NCBI GenBank assembly: GCA_905210855.1
Contig: CAJLYL010000068.1
Coordinates: 1-8,925 of the forward strand
Length of the DNA stretch: 8,925 nucleotides
Direction: 5' to 3'
DNA from: an uncultured Clostridia bacterium
GTDB taxonomy: Bacteria > Bacillota > Clostridia > UMGS1810
Shown here: in pieces, positions 1-6,178 of the stretch
Position numbering within the stretch: the first letter of the stretch is position 1
How the letters are laid out: every line of letters begins with the position of its first letter
Translations under genes and position numbers: made by a program
Notes under the pieces: model-generated
The model's input: only the letters and a program-made list of their open reading frames with translations
The model's database searches: none
What the model was told of the DNA's origin: nothing

Positions 1-54
1 TTTCTATTATATCATACTTTTTCAAAAAACGCAATTTCCTATACAGCAAAAAGA

Positions 55-81
55 GCGGTTCCGAAAAAAATTCGGAACCGC
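55..81. terminator. Bidirectional rho-independent terminator after clpC
   Basis: An 11-bp perfect stem (55-65 with 71-81) closes a 5-nt A/T loop. Reading the minus strand, the stem is followed by a run of five T, which suits the end of clpC 13 bp upstream. Reading the plus strand, it is followed by six T, so it could also stop a convergent transcript from outside the window. I see no gene or signal in bases 1-54. Confidence 0.9.
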
Positions 82-93
82 CGTTTTTTATAT

Positions 94-2532
94 TTATTCC
101 GCGTCCTGTGCCTTGGCGACAAGCTTGTTTGCCTCCGTGTCAAAATCTATCTCGATTTTGCCCTTGGGCAAGCCTCCGCCGAGCATCTCGTCCGCAAGCA
201 TATCCTCCACCTCGGATTGGATAACCCTCCTGAGCGGTCTTGCGCCGTAATTGTCGTCAAAGCCCGCCTTAGCCAGGTGCTCCACAGCCGCACGGGTAAA
301 TTCCGTGTCGTAGCCGAGGTCTGTCATACGCTTTTTAAGGCTCTTGAGCATGATGTCCGCAATCTGCATAATCTCGTCCGAATTAAGCTTACGGAACACG
401 ATTATCTCGTCTATCCTGTTGATGAGCTCCGGACGGAACACATTTTTCAGCTCGCCTATGACGGACTCCTTAATCTTGTTGTAATCCGCCTCTGCCGCGC
501 TTTCCTTGTCCTCATTGCCGAAGCCGAGCGATTTTGCCTTTTGGGTGATGAGCCTTGCGCCCACGTTGCTCGTCATGATGATGACGGTGTTCTTAAAATC
601 CACTCTTCTGCCCTGAGAATCGGTCAGAATGCCGTCCTCGAGTATCTGCAGCAGAATGTTGAACACATCGGGGTGCGCCTTCTCTATCTCATCAAAGAGC
701 ACTACCGAATACGGTTTGCGGCGCACCTTCTCGGTGAGCTGACCGCCCTCGTCATAACCGACATATCCCGGGGGTGAACCGACAAGTCTGGATACCGTGT
801 GCTTCTCCATATATTCGCTCATATCTATGCGGATAACGGCGTTTTCGTCACCAAACACTGCCTCGGCAAGCGCCTTGCACAGCTCTGTTTTTCCCACGCC
901 CGTGGGGCCCAGAAAGATGAACGAACCCGTAGGTCTCTTTGGGTCTTTAAGTCCCACTCTGCCGCGCCTGATTGCCTTTGCAACCGCCGTGACAGCCTCG
1001 TCCTGACCGACAACCCTCTCGTGCAGAATCTTCTCCATGTTCTTGAGTCTCTCCTGCTCTTCCTCGGCAAGCTTGCGCACGGGTATGCCCGTCCAGTCTG
1101 CGATTACATCGCAAATCTCATCCTCGCCGACAATGAGTTCCTCGGGAGTGTTGGTGGTTTTCCATGCCGCTTTTTTCTCGGCAAGCGACTTGGTGAGCCT
1201 GCTCTCGTCATCACGAAGTTTTGCCGCTTTTTCAAAATCCTGTTTCTCTATGGCGGCGTGCTTGTCCGACGAAATCTTCTTCAGTTCGTCCTCCATGCTC
1301 TTTATCTCCGGCGGCGCGGTAAACGCCTTGAGGCGAATCTTGGACGACGCCTCGTCTATGAGGTCTATCGCCTTGTCGGGCAGGAATCTGTCCGTAATAT
1401 ACCTTGCGGAAAGCTTTGCCGCCTCCTCCAGCGCCTCGTCGGTTATGGTAACTTTGTGGTGCTCCTCATACTTTGAGCGGATGCCGCGCAGTATCTCCAC
1501 CGTCTCGTCCACGGACGGTTCACCCACGGTTATCGGCTGAAATCTGCGCTCAAGTGCGGCGTCTTTTTCGATGTGCTTGCGGTATTCGTCAAGCGTTGTC
1601 GCACCGATAAGCTGCAATTCACCTCTTGCCAGCAGCGGTTTGAGGATGTTTGCCGCGTCCATAGCGCCCTCGGCGCTGCCTGCGCCCACAAGGGTGTGCA
1701 CCTCGTCTATAAACAATATGGTGTTGCCGTCTTTTTTCACTTCGTCAAGCGCTTTTTTGAGTCTCTCCTCAAATTCGCCCCTGTACTTCGTGCCGGCTAT
1801 CATTGACGATAAGTCGAGCGAGAAAACTCTCTTGTTCTTGAGTATCTCGGGGATCTCGCCTGCGGCAATCTTCTGCGCCAATCCCTCTGCCACTGCGGTT
1901 TTGCCGACGCCGGGCTCACCTATCAGGCAAGGGTTGTTCTTGGTGCGACGCGACAAAATCTGTATCACCCGCTCTATTTCCTTGTCTCTGCCGACAATCG
2001 GGTCAAACTTGCCCTCGCGTGCAAGCGCGGTGAGATCCGTGCCGAACTGCGACAGATCTTTGCCTGTGCCGCCGTCCTCGCTACCTCTGTCGCCGCGGGC
2101 GGACGACGATGAGTTGACCTGTGCCGCAAAGGCGTTCCAATCAAAATCAAGCGCGCTCAGTATCCTTACCGCAACGCTCCTGCCCTCTCGCAGAATTGCC
2201 ACAAACAGGTGCTCCGGCGCAATCAGCTCAGAGCCGTTTCTGCGCGCCTCGGTGTAGCCCAGTTCAAGTATAGTGCGGCATCTCTGCGTCATCGGCAGAG
2301 TGCCCTCGGTGTACGGCTCGCCGTCCGGCTCTGCATACTCCGATATTTTCTCCACAACCGCGTCATAGGTTATGCCCTGGCTCTCCAGAGCGGCAGCCGC
2401 GCGCGATTCTCCCTCGCGCAGTATTCCGGCAAGGATGTGCTCCGTGCCGAAATAGCTGTAACCCATCTCTCTTGCGGTTTCTTCGGCATATCTTATAGCT
2501 GCCTGGGAATGATTATCAAATCTGCTTGTCAT
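94..2532 (-). CDS. clpC: ClpC, AAA+ unfoldase of the ClpCP protease
   Basis: ATP-driven HSP100 unfoldase that passes substrates to ClpP in the cytoplasm, including arginine-phosphorylated proteins. The 812-residue length is normal for ClpC. Domains in order: an N-terminal double Clp repeat (about 1-140); a short Ser/Gly linker; NBD1 with Walker A GEPGVGKT at 205-212 and Walker B ILFIDE at 272-277; a UVR-like coiled-coil M domain (about 415-455) that in this family contacts the adaptor; NBD2 with Walker A GPTGVGKT at 542-549 and Walker B VLFDE at 611-615; and the ClpP-docking loop LGFG at 669-672. Both ATPase sites look intact. The ATG lies 7 nt after AAGGAGG, which sits in the end of mcsB; the two genes are 2 bp apart, so they are cotranscribed. 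Last gene of the ctsR operon, followed by a strong terminator. Confidence 0.97.
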   Translation of the reverse strand: MTSRFDNHSQAAIRYAEETAREMGYSYFGTEHILAGILREGESRAAAALESQGITYDAVVEKISEYAEPDGEPYTEGTLPMTQRCRTILELGYTEARRNGSELIAPEHLFVAILREGRSVAVRILSALDFDWNAFAAQVNSSSSARGDRGSEDGGTGKDLSQFGTDLTALAREGKFDPIVGRDKEIERVIQILSRRTKNNPCLIGEPGVGKTAVAEGLAQKIAAGEIPEILKNKRVFSLDLSSMIAGTKYRGEFEERLKKALDEVKKDGNTILFIDEVHTLVGAGSAEGAMDAANILKPLLARGELQLIGATTLDEYRKHIEKDAALERRFQPITVGEPSVDETVEILRGIRSKYEEHHKVTITDEALEEAAKLSARYITDRFLPDKAIDLIDEASSKIRLKAFTAPPEIKSMEDELKKISSDKHAAIEKQDFEKAAKLRDDESRLTKSLAEKKAAWKTTNTPEELIVGEDEICDVIADWTGIPVRKLAEEEQERLKNMEKILHERVVGQDEAVTAVAKAIRRGRVGLKDPKRPTGSFIFLGPTGVGKTELCKALAEAVFGDENAVIRIDMSEYMEKHTVSRLVGSPPGYVGYDEGGQLTEKVRRKPYSVVLFDEIEKAHPDVFNILLQILEDGILTDSQGRRVDFKNTVIIMTSNVGARLITQKAKSLGFGNEDKESAAEADYNKIKESVIGELKNVFRPELINRIDEIIVFRKLNSDEIMQIADIMLKSLKKRMTDLGYDTEFTRAAVEHLAKAGFDDNYGARPLRRVIQSEVEDMLADEMLGGGLPKGKIEIDFDTEANKLVAKAQDAE

Positions 2533-2534
2533 AA

Positions 2535-3548
2535 TTATTCCTCCTTCAGCTTCTCCCTTATCACTCTCGCCCTTTCTATATCGCGCTCCGCCGAATCTTT
2601 GGCTTTGTCGCCCGAAAGGTGAGCCGGAGAAGTCTCTATCATTATAGTATTAATCAATTTTGAATCCATATCCTTAATCACACCGGCAAAAACGCCGAGG
2701 CGGACATTGGACAGCAGCGACATCATCTCGTCAAAGCTCATTACCCGAGCCGTGCCGAGTATGCCGCGCGAGCGCATTATCGTGTCGTAGAGCGCTATGC
2801 CGCGCTCTTTGAGCAGCTTTGTGCGCAGTTCTTTTTCTTTGGCTATGATACCCGAGGCAACCTTGTCAAGGTTTGACATGATATCCGCCTCGGTCATGCC
2901 GAGCGTCACCTGGTTGGAAACCTTAAAGAGATTTCCGCCCGACTTGGCACTCTCGCCGTACAGCGGGCGAACCGCCACGCCGAGCTTTGCAGCCGCCTCA
3001 AAGAGGCTCTGTGCCGCGCCGGACGCAACGACCGCCGGCAGATGCATGACATAGGTGACCCTCATGCCCGTGCCTACATTGGACGGGCTTGCGGTGAGAT
3101 AGCCGTATTTCTTGTGCACGGCGTAATCGAGCTTTTCCGCAAGGTAAGCGTCAATCTTGCTTATGATGTCATACGCCCTCTCGCGCTCCATGCCGGCGAA
3201 CACAGCCTGCATACGAATGTGATCCTCCTCATTCACCATTATGCTGACTTTGCCGTCATCGCTGACGAACACCGCCGCCGGTCTTTTGACCTTGGCAAAA
3301 TCGGGAGTGATTGTACGCTCCTCGACGAGCACCTGTCTGTCGCGGAATGAAAGTGATTTTATGTCAGTCTCGTTGAATCCGTAGTTCATGCCGTCAAGCG
3401 CGCCGCGCACGGCGGCAACGGTTTTCTCCGCGTCGCCGTCCTTCATTGCATTCGGGAACGGTATCCCGTGGATGTTTCTTGCATATCTCACTCCGGTGCT
3501 GAGCACTATGTCGCTCTGCATCCCCGTGTCGCTGTACCATTTAGCCAT
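2535..3548 (-). CDS. mcsB: McsB protein-arginine kinase
   Basis: ATP:guanido phosphotransferase-family kinase that phosphorylates arginines on CtsR and on misfolded proteins, marking them for ClpCP. 337 residues, slightly shorter than the usual roughly 350-360. Family motifs seen: NEEDHIRMQ (106-114), the catalytic-Glu loop; the nucleotide/substrate loop LTASPSNVGTG (151-161) followed by R163; SNQVTLG; RSRGILGTAR; and a C-terminal ERDIERARVIR, whose R322-D323 match the phospho-arginine receptor pair of McsB. Two oddities: the N-terminal ATP-binding motif, usually SSRxRLARN, is STGVRYARN, so the first Arg is Gly19; and the usual SCPTN Cys is Ser154. The start overlaps the mcsA end by 8 nt, with GGAGG upstream inside mcsA, which implies translational coupling. 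Still most likely an active McsB, but activity should not be assumed. Confidence 0.93.
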   Translation of the reverse strand: MAKWYSDTGMQSDIVLSTGVRYARNIHGIPFPNAMKDGDAEKTVAAVRGALDGMNYGFNETDIKSLSFRDRQVLVEERTITPDFAKVKRPAAVFVSDDGKVSIMVNEEDHIRMQAVFAGMERERAYDIISKIDAYLAEKLDYAVHKKYGYLTASPSNVGTGMRVTYVMHLPAVVASGAAQSLFEAAAKLGVAVRPLYGESAKSGGNLFKVSNQVTLGMTEADIMSNLDKVASGIIAKEKELRTKLLKERGIALYDTIMRSRGILGTARVMSFDEMMSLLSNVRLGVFAGVIKDMDSKLINTIMIETSPAHLSGDKAKDSAERDIERARVIREKLKEE

Positions 3549-4107
3549 CGCTTCGTCCTCCGTCTTTTTCCTCTATTGTCTTGATTTTGTCTCTTATGCT
3601 TGCGGCGTCCTCGTAGCGCTCCTCGTCAACCGCCTTTTTAAGGTCTGCCCTGAGGGCGTCGAGCTCGCTCGGCGCCTTGTCTGCGCTCTGCTTTTTACCG
3701 TCGGTTTTTGCCTTGCCCTTGCCTTTGTACACAGTGGACGGCTGGATTTTTGTCAGGATGTTTTCTATATCCTGCGAAAACTCGTCGTAGCAATCCTCAC
3801 AGCCGAGCAAGCCGCTGTTTACAAAATCATCGTAAGCCGTGCCGCAGCTGCCGCAGGTGATTTTTCTTGCCGCACCGCCGATTGCCGACGGAAAACCGAG
3901 CAGTTCTTTAAACATATCGGCAAAATCCATGCCGAAGCCCGGGAAAGCGCCGAATGAGCCAAACGAGCCGAAGCTCTGCTCGGCTTTGTTCATGTAGCCC
4001 AGCTCCTTTGCGCACTCAGTACAGAGGTGTGCCTCTGTGGCGTGACCGTTATTAACCTGTCTGTAATGAAAATTAGCTTCTCTTTTTCCGCAATGTGAAC
4101 ACAACAT
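3541..4107 (-). CDS. mcsA: McsA, zinc-binding activator of McsB kinase
   Basis: Adaptor that binds and activates McsB and modulates CtsR control. 188 residues from the chosen ATG. Four CxxC pairs are visible, at Cys3/6, 29/32, 85/88 and 103/106, forming two zinc-binding modules. They are separated by a Gly/Phe-rich linker (about 45-59), and a charged UVR motif closes the protein (about 149-183), matching the M domain of ClpC. The start at 4107 is chosen because AGGAGG lies 9 nt upstream; the TTG at 4116 abuts that site and is unlikely. The gene overlaps mcsB by 8 nt. It is separated from ctsR by an unusually long 323-bp gap filled with a dispersed repeat. Confidence 0.93.
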   Translation of the reverse strand: MLCSHCGKREANFHYRQVNNGHATEAHLCTECAKELGYMNKAEQSFGSFGSFGAFPGFGMDFADMFKELLGFPSAIGGAARKITCGSCGTAYDDFVNSGLLGCEDCYDEFSQDIENILTKIQPSTVYKGKGKAKTDGKKQSADKAPSELDALRADLKKAVDEERYEDAASIRDKIKTIEEKDGGRSDG

Positions 4108-4168
4108 AAATATCAACCTCCTGTTATTATGATTGTTGCAACCCCCATGTGCCCCGGCTCGGGCTATA

Positions 4169-4360
4169 ATGTTGTATATCTGCTCGACACGCGCCTGAGT
4201 CGAAACAAGCCGCGCATCGTGCGCTGCAAATCGGAAGATTTACTGCTTACTCGCTTTGCCGTTTCTCCTTTTTCCCAAAAAGGCACGCTACGCTACCAAC
4301 TTTTTGGGAACCCTGATATAGCTATGGATCTCGCTGACACACAACATATACCCCTCGCCT
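4169..4360 (+). repeat. Dispersed palindromic repeat, copy 1 (ctsR-mcsA gap)
   Basis: Bases 4169-4192 match the reverse complement of 6292-6315 at 22 of 24 positions. Bases 4321-4360 match the reverse complement of 6249-6287 with about four mismatches and one indel. The same two blocks therefore occur in both places, in opposite orientation. Copy 1 has about 128 bp between the blocks where copy 2 has about 4. That middle part contains an 11-bp perfect inverted repeat (4272-4282 with 4300-4310). No convincing protein is encoded. The arrangement resembles a MITE-like or REP-like dispersed element; whether it moves cannot be told from one window. Confidence 0.7.
4272..4310. repeat. 11-bp inverted repeat (hairpin) inside repeat copy 1
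   Basis: Arms TTCCCAAAAAG (4272-4282) and CTTTTTGGGAA (4300-4310) are perfect complements around a 17-nt loop holding a short CACGCTACGCTACC-type duplication. In the ctsR-to-mcsA transcript this would fold as a stable hairpin. There is no T-run after it on the minus strand, so it is not a standard terminator. Confidence 0.7.
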
Positions 4361-4386
4361 CCGAGTAAATTACAACTCGTGTAAAG

Positions 4387-4408
4387 GCTCCCCTGTGCAA
4401 GGGGGAGC
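4387..4408. repeat. GCTCCCC/GGGGAGC hairpin between ctsR and mcsA
   Basis: A 7-bp GC-rich perfect inverted repeat (4387-4393 with 4402-4408) lies 23 bp after the ctsR stop. It is followed on the plus strand by AGGGGTTGT. A related AGGGGTTGT block occurs near copy 2 (reverse complement, about 6197-6205), and TGACTGAGG-type remnants lie near 6205 and 6565. I recall such blocks as part of a dispersed clostridial repeat, from memory only. It lacks a T-run and probably acts as a folded spacer or processing site in the operon mRNA. Confidence 0.5.
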
Positions 4409-4430
4409 AGGGGTTGTGAACAAACTTTTA

Positions 4431-4880
4431 TTACACAAACAAAAGTAACAAATTCTTGAAAATACTTGCCCTTATCTTGTTCTTCAGCTGTCCGTCGGGC
4501 ACAACCGACAGCGAATTGTTTGAGCACGCCGCCAGGATGAGCTTTGCGTCATCGCTTGACACCACGCCGTTTATATAGAGCGAATTGACAATGCCCTCCA
4601 CCGTCATCACGTCCACCGTGTCGCCGATGTTCTTTATTATATGCATTATCTGTTCGTTCCGCCCGAGGTTCAGCCGCGTGATTCTGATGTGACCGCCGCC
4701 GCCTCTGCGGCTCTCCACCACATATCCTCTCTCCGTGGTAAAACGGGTGGATATTACGTAGTTAATCTGCGACGGCACACAGTTGAAAATCTGTGCAAGT
4801 TCGTTTCGTTTCAGCTCAACCGAGTTGTCATCCGCAAACATATCGCGAATAAAATTTTCTATACTGTCGCTTATCTTCAT
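4431..4880 (-). CDS. ctsR: CtsR, class III heat-shock repressor
   Basis: Dimeric winged-helix repressor of clp genes, inactivated by heat through a glycine-rich loop and removed after McsA/McsB action. 149 residues from the chosen start, close to the usual 150-155. The recognition part CVPSQINYVISTRFTTERGY (34-53) and the wing VESRRGGGGHIRI (55-67) are classic. R59 corresponds to the arginine before the glycine loop, and His64 stands where Tyr is common. The C-terminal half is the helical dimerisation/control domain. The ATG at 4880 is preferred because AAGGAG ends 9 nt upstream; the ATG at 4889 abuts the ribosome site. First gene of the ctsR-mcsA-mcsB-clpC operon, behind a promoter with CtsR heptads, so autoregulated. 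Confidence 0.95.
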   Translation of the reverse strand: MKISDSIENFIRDMFADDNSVELKRNELAQIFNCVPSQINYVISTRFTTERGYVVESRRGGGGHIRITRLNLGRNEQIMHIIKNIGDTVDVMTVEGIVNSLYINGVVSSDDAKLILAACSNNSLSVVPDGQLKNKIRASIFKNLLLLFV

Positions 4881-4918
4881 TGGTCTCATCTCCTTCGGTC
4901 TGACATAAAGTCTGATTT

Positions 4919-4941
4919 TTTGACTTTGACTTTCTTTGACC
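4919..4941 (-). promoter_or_regulatory. CtsR operator, tandem heptads plus a third heptad
   Basis: On the minus strand GGTCAAA-GAA-AGTCAAA (4941-4925) fits the CtsR consensus RGTCAAANANRGTCAAA. A third AGTCAAA (4925-4919) follows, sharing one base with the second. The site begins about 9 bp downstream of the -10 hexamer, so bound CtsR would cover the transcription start and early transcript region of its own operon. Confidence 0.95.
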
Positions 4942-4949
4942 TTAACTGT

Positions 4950-4978
4950 ATTATATTACTCTTTAATATCTTTGTCAA
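4950..4978 (-). promoter_or_regulatory. Sigma-A promoter of the ctsR operon
   Basis: A perfect -35 TTGACA (4978-4973) and a perfect -10 TATAAT (4955-4950) are separated by 17 bp on the minus strand. An almost pure A/T tract at 4982-5008, just upstream of the -35, could act as an UP element. Transcription should start near 4943, giving a leader of about 60 nt to the ATG at 4880. Confidence 0.93.
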
Positions 4979-5021
4979 GTCTTTTTTAAAAAAAATTAAA
5001 AATTTTTTCGGTAGTCCGCAA

Positions 5022-5040
5022 ATCGCCGTATAGCGGCGTT
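5022..5040. other. Short GC hairpin upstream of the ctsR promoter
   Basis: CGCCG and CGGCG form a 5-bp stem around TATAG. On the minus strand it lies just upstream of the ctsR A/T tract, after a second possible 4-bp stem. No following T-run is long enough to call it a terminator with confidence. Confidence 0.3.
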
Positions 5041-5073
5041 TACGCCCGCAAGGCAAAAATTTCATGCCGCAAG

Positions 5074-5106
5074 AAAACCGCGCAAGCCCAGTGTTTGCGC
5101 GGTTTT
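5074..5106. terminator. 12-bp stem hairpin, probable bidirectional terminator
   Basis: AAAACCGCGCAA (5074-5085) and TTGCGCGGTTTT (5095-5106) are perfect complements around a 9-nt loop. On the plus strand the stem runs into five T, G, T, C and five more T, a good terminator; on the minus strand it ends in four T. It is placed to stop read-through from the HTH/membrane unit before the ctsR promoter. No plus-strand gene precedes it, so its stronger plus orientation is unexplained. Confidence 0.7.
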
Positions 5107-5242
5107 TGTCTTTTTCAACAAATTTTGTCCGATAAATTTGTATTAGTTTGTTGCTGTTTGTTGCGGCAAAAATCAGGTTGCAAAAATCCTCTTTTTGCGA
5201 TGTTATGTCAACCGTTTTCGACCGATTCCATTAACAATTCCG
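5107..5242. other. AT-rich non-coding stretch with two small inverted repeats
   Basis: No gene is supported here. Two perfect inverted repeats are visible: ACAAATTT/AAATTTGT (5118-5125 with 5134-5141) and GCAAAAA/TTTTTGC (5180-5186 with 5192-5198). The stretch borders the DnaA-box cluster and is a candidate easily melted flank. Confidence 0.45.
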
Positions 5243-5370
5243 TGTGGATAACTCGTCGTTTTACACCCTTTTGCCCACAAAAAATGTGGATAGTTTTGTG
5301 GATATGTGGATGAAACGCCGTGTTTTTGGGGTTCTTGTCCACGGCATTAATCCACATTGAGTTGTCCACA
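5243..5370. other. DnaA-box cluster (candidate oriC part or DnaA-binding site)
   Basis: Consensus box TTATCCACA, reverse TGTGGATAA. Reverse-oriented boxes: TGTGGATAA at 5243-5251 (perfect), TGTGGATAG 5285-5293, TGTGGATAT 5297-5305 and TGTGGATGA 5305-5313 (one mismatch each). Forward-oriented boxes: TTGTCCACG 5335-5343 (two mismatches), TAATCCACA 5348-5356 and TTGTCCACA 5362-5370 (one each). Seven boxes in 128 bp, in two convergent groups, is far beyond the rest of the window, where I noticed only one isolated match, inside dnaN. DnaA binding at such clusters either opens the origin or titrates/regulates DnaA; which applies here is inference. I do not see a clear DnaA-trio run beside the boxes. 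Confidence 0.8.
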
Positions 5371-5459
5371 CAAAGTTTATTGTTGAAAAATGCCGACGAT
5401 TTTTTTGCGAATATAGGGTTACATAATCACATATTATTAATGATAACGGGCATTGATTC
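5371..5459. other. AT-rich flank of the DnaA-box cluster
   Basis: This stretch lies between the last DnaA box and the stop codon of the membrane-protein gene. It includes a run of seven or more T near 5400 and an A/T-rich segment around 5430-5444. No gene is visible. It is a possible unwinding element if the cluster is an origin, and it also forms the 3' untranslated region of the membrane-protein mRNA. Confidence 0.4.
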
Positions 5460-5864
5460 TCAATACTTTTTTCTCAGCACAAGGTACGATATCAAATACA
5501 AGAGAACCATAACGCCTATGGCCGAGGACGACGATGCCGCAACGCCGTTATCTCCGGCAAAAATCCCGATTACGGCAGCCAATGCCGAAATAATTACAAA
5601 TATATATCCTGCCCACGCCCAGGCTTTAAGCGAAATATATCTGTTTCTCTCATCCTTCGCCTCGGTGTCATATTTTTTGCGGTAATCGCCGTCCTTGACA
5701 TATCTCATCCCCTTTGCAGCCTGGAGCGCTCCGCAGACAATCCATCCGATACCCAAGCCGATTAATGCCTCATAACACATTACCCCCGAAAATTTAAGTA
5801 TCAGCACGGCTATACCGGCAGCAAGCCAAAATATACCCATATAAAATTTCTTTCCGTTTTTCAT
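5460..5864 (-). CDS. Small four-helix membrane protein paired with the HTH regulator
   Basis: 134 residues, function not known. Four hydrophobic segments are visible at about 7-25, 31-50, 82-103 and 114-130, with a charged, probably cytoplasmic loop at 51-80 containing KYDTEAKDERNR; the protein ends in RKKY. There is no cleavable signal peptide. Small integral membrane proteins of this shape are often encoded directly after an XRE-type regulator in Firmicutes, but I cannot name the family with confidence. The ATG at 5864 is chosen: AGGAGG at 5881-5876 is 11 nt upstream and overlaps the regulator's stop codon, while the TTG at 5873 is only 2 nt from that site. It is likely translated from the same mRNA and controlled by the palindromic operator upstream of the regulator. 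Confidence 0.75.
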   Translation of the reverse strand: MKNGKKFYMGIFWLAAGIAVLILKFSGVMCYEALIGLGIGWIVCGALQAAKGMRYVKDGDYRKKYDTEAKDERNRYISLKAWAWAGYIFVIISALAAVIGIFAGDNGVAASSSSAIGVMVLLYLISYLVLRKKY

Positions 5865-5879
5865 AACAAACAACGCCTC

Positions 5880-6074
5880 CTACTCATCAAAAATAAACAC
5901 CTGTTCAATGCTCATTCCAAAATGCTCTGCAATCCTGTGCGCCAGGATTATTGACGGGTTGTAGCGCCCCGTTTCAAGCGAGCTTATCGTCTGGCGCTAT
6001 ACATCGAGTATCCTTGCGAGCTCGTCCTGACGTATTCCTCTTTCTTTGCGAATCTGTTCGATTTTGTTTTTCAC
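5880..6074 (-). pseudogene. XRE-family HTH regulator with an in-frame TAG
   Basis: Reading from GTG at 6074, the frame gives 25 residues starting (M)KNKIEQIRKERGIRQDELA. It then meets TAG at 5999-5997 and continues in the same frame with RQTISSLETGRYNPSIILA and a normal end at 5882-5880, 64 codons in all. The product is a compact Cro/CI-type DNA-binding protein. In relatives the residue before RQTISSLE is Ser, so one change, TCG to TAG, explains the break. The stop falls just before the recognition helix, so a truncated product could not bind DNA. GGAAGGTG 6 nt upstream supports the GTG start. The rest of the frame is undamaged, so the mutation is recent, a sequencing error, or suppressed. 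Promoter and palindromic operator are intact. Confidence 0.88.
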
Positions 6075-6096
6075 TTTCAACACCTTCCGCATATAT

Positions 6097-6114
6097 TGTA
6101 AAGTTAACTTTACA
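6097..6114. promoter_or_regulatory. 18-bp perfect palindrome, probable operator of the HTH regulator
   Basis: TGTAAAGTTAACTTTACA is a perfect dyad starting 2 bp after the -10 hexamer, thus covering the expected transcription start (about 6109). Such a site fits a small XRE-type dimer repressing its own operon. That the adjacent regulator binds it is inference from position and symmetry. Confidence 0.75.
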
Positions 6115-6115
6115 T

Positions 6116-6144
6116 ATATTAGCATAAGATTTACGAAATGTCAA
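6116..6144 (-). promoter_or_regulatory. Promoter of the HTH/membrane-protein unit
   Basis: On the minus strand a perfect -35 TTGACA (6144-6139), a 17-bp spacer and -10 TAATAT (6121-6116), preceded by TG one base upstream (extended -10). The leader to the GTG start would be about 35 nt. Confidence 0.85.
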
Positions 6145-6156
6145 GTATGCTTTACA
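6139..6156. promoter_or_regulatory. Second operator-like site over the -35
   Basis: TGTCAAGTATGCTTTACA matches the 6097-6114 palindrome at 14 of 18 positions and contains the -35 hexamer. Its centre is 42 bp from the first site, about four helical turns. Confidence 0.45.
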
Positions 6157-6178
6157 AAATTTATGTATTGGGACATTG

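Noticed and set aside
217..2257. Several long plus-strand ORFs opposite clpC (217-777, 799-1476, 1571-2257 and others)
   Set aside because: They lie antisense to an intact, well-conserved clpC, show no recognisable domain and lack ribosome sites; they are shadows of its codon usage.
4129..4368. 79-codon plus-strand ORF between ctsR and mcsA
   Set aside because: It runs through the dispersed repeat and its hairpins, with no domain or ribosome site; a repeat by-product.
4288..4527. 79-codon minus-strand ORF overlapping the 3' end of ctsR
   Set aside because: It overlaps ctsR in another frame and ends in the repeat; no family likeness.
5095..5685. Plus-strand ORFs across the DnaA-box region and the membrane-protein gene
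   Set aside because: The first is made of DnaA boxes and AT-rich spacer; the second is antisense to the membrane protein. Neither has a domain or ribosome site.
5997..5999. TAG read as an amino acid (pyrrolysine or recoded amber)
   Set aside because: The same gene ends with TAG as its normal stop, no recoding element is visible, and Ser is the expected residue, so a plain TCG-to-TAG change is simpler.
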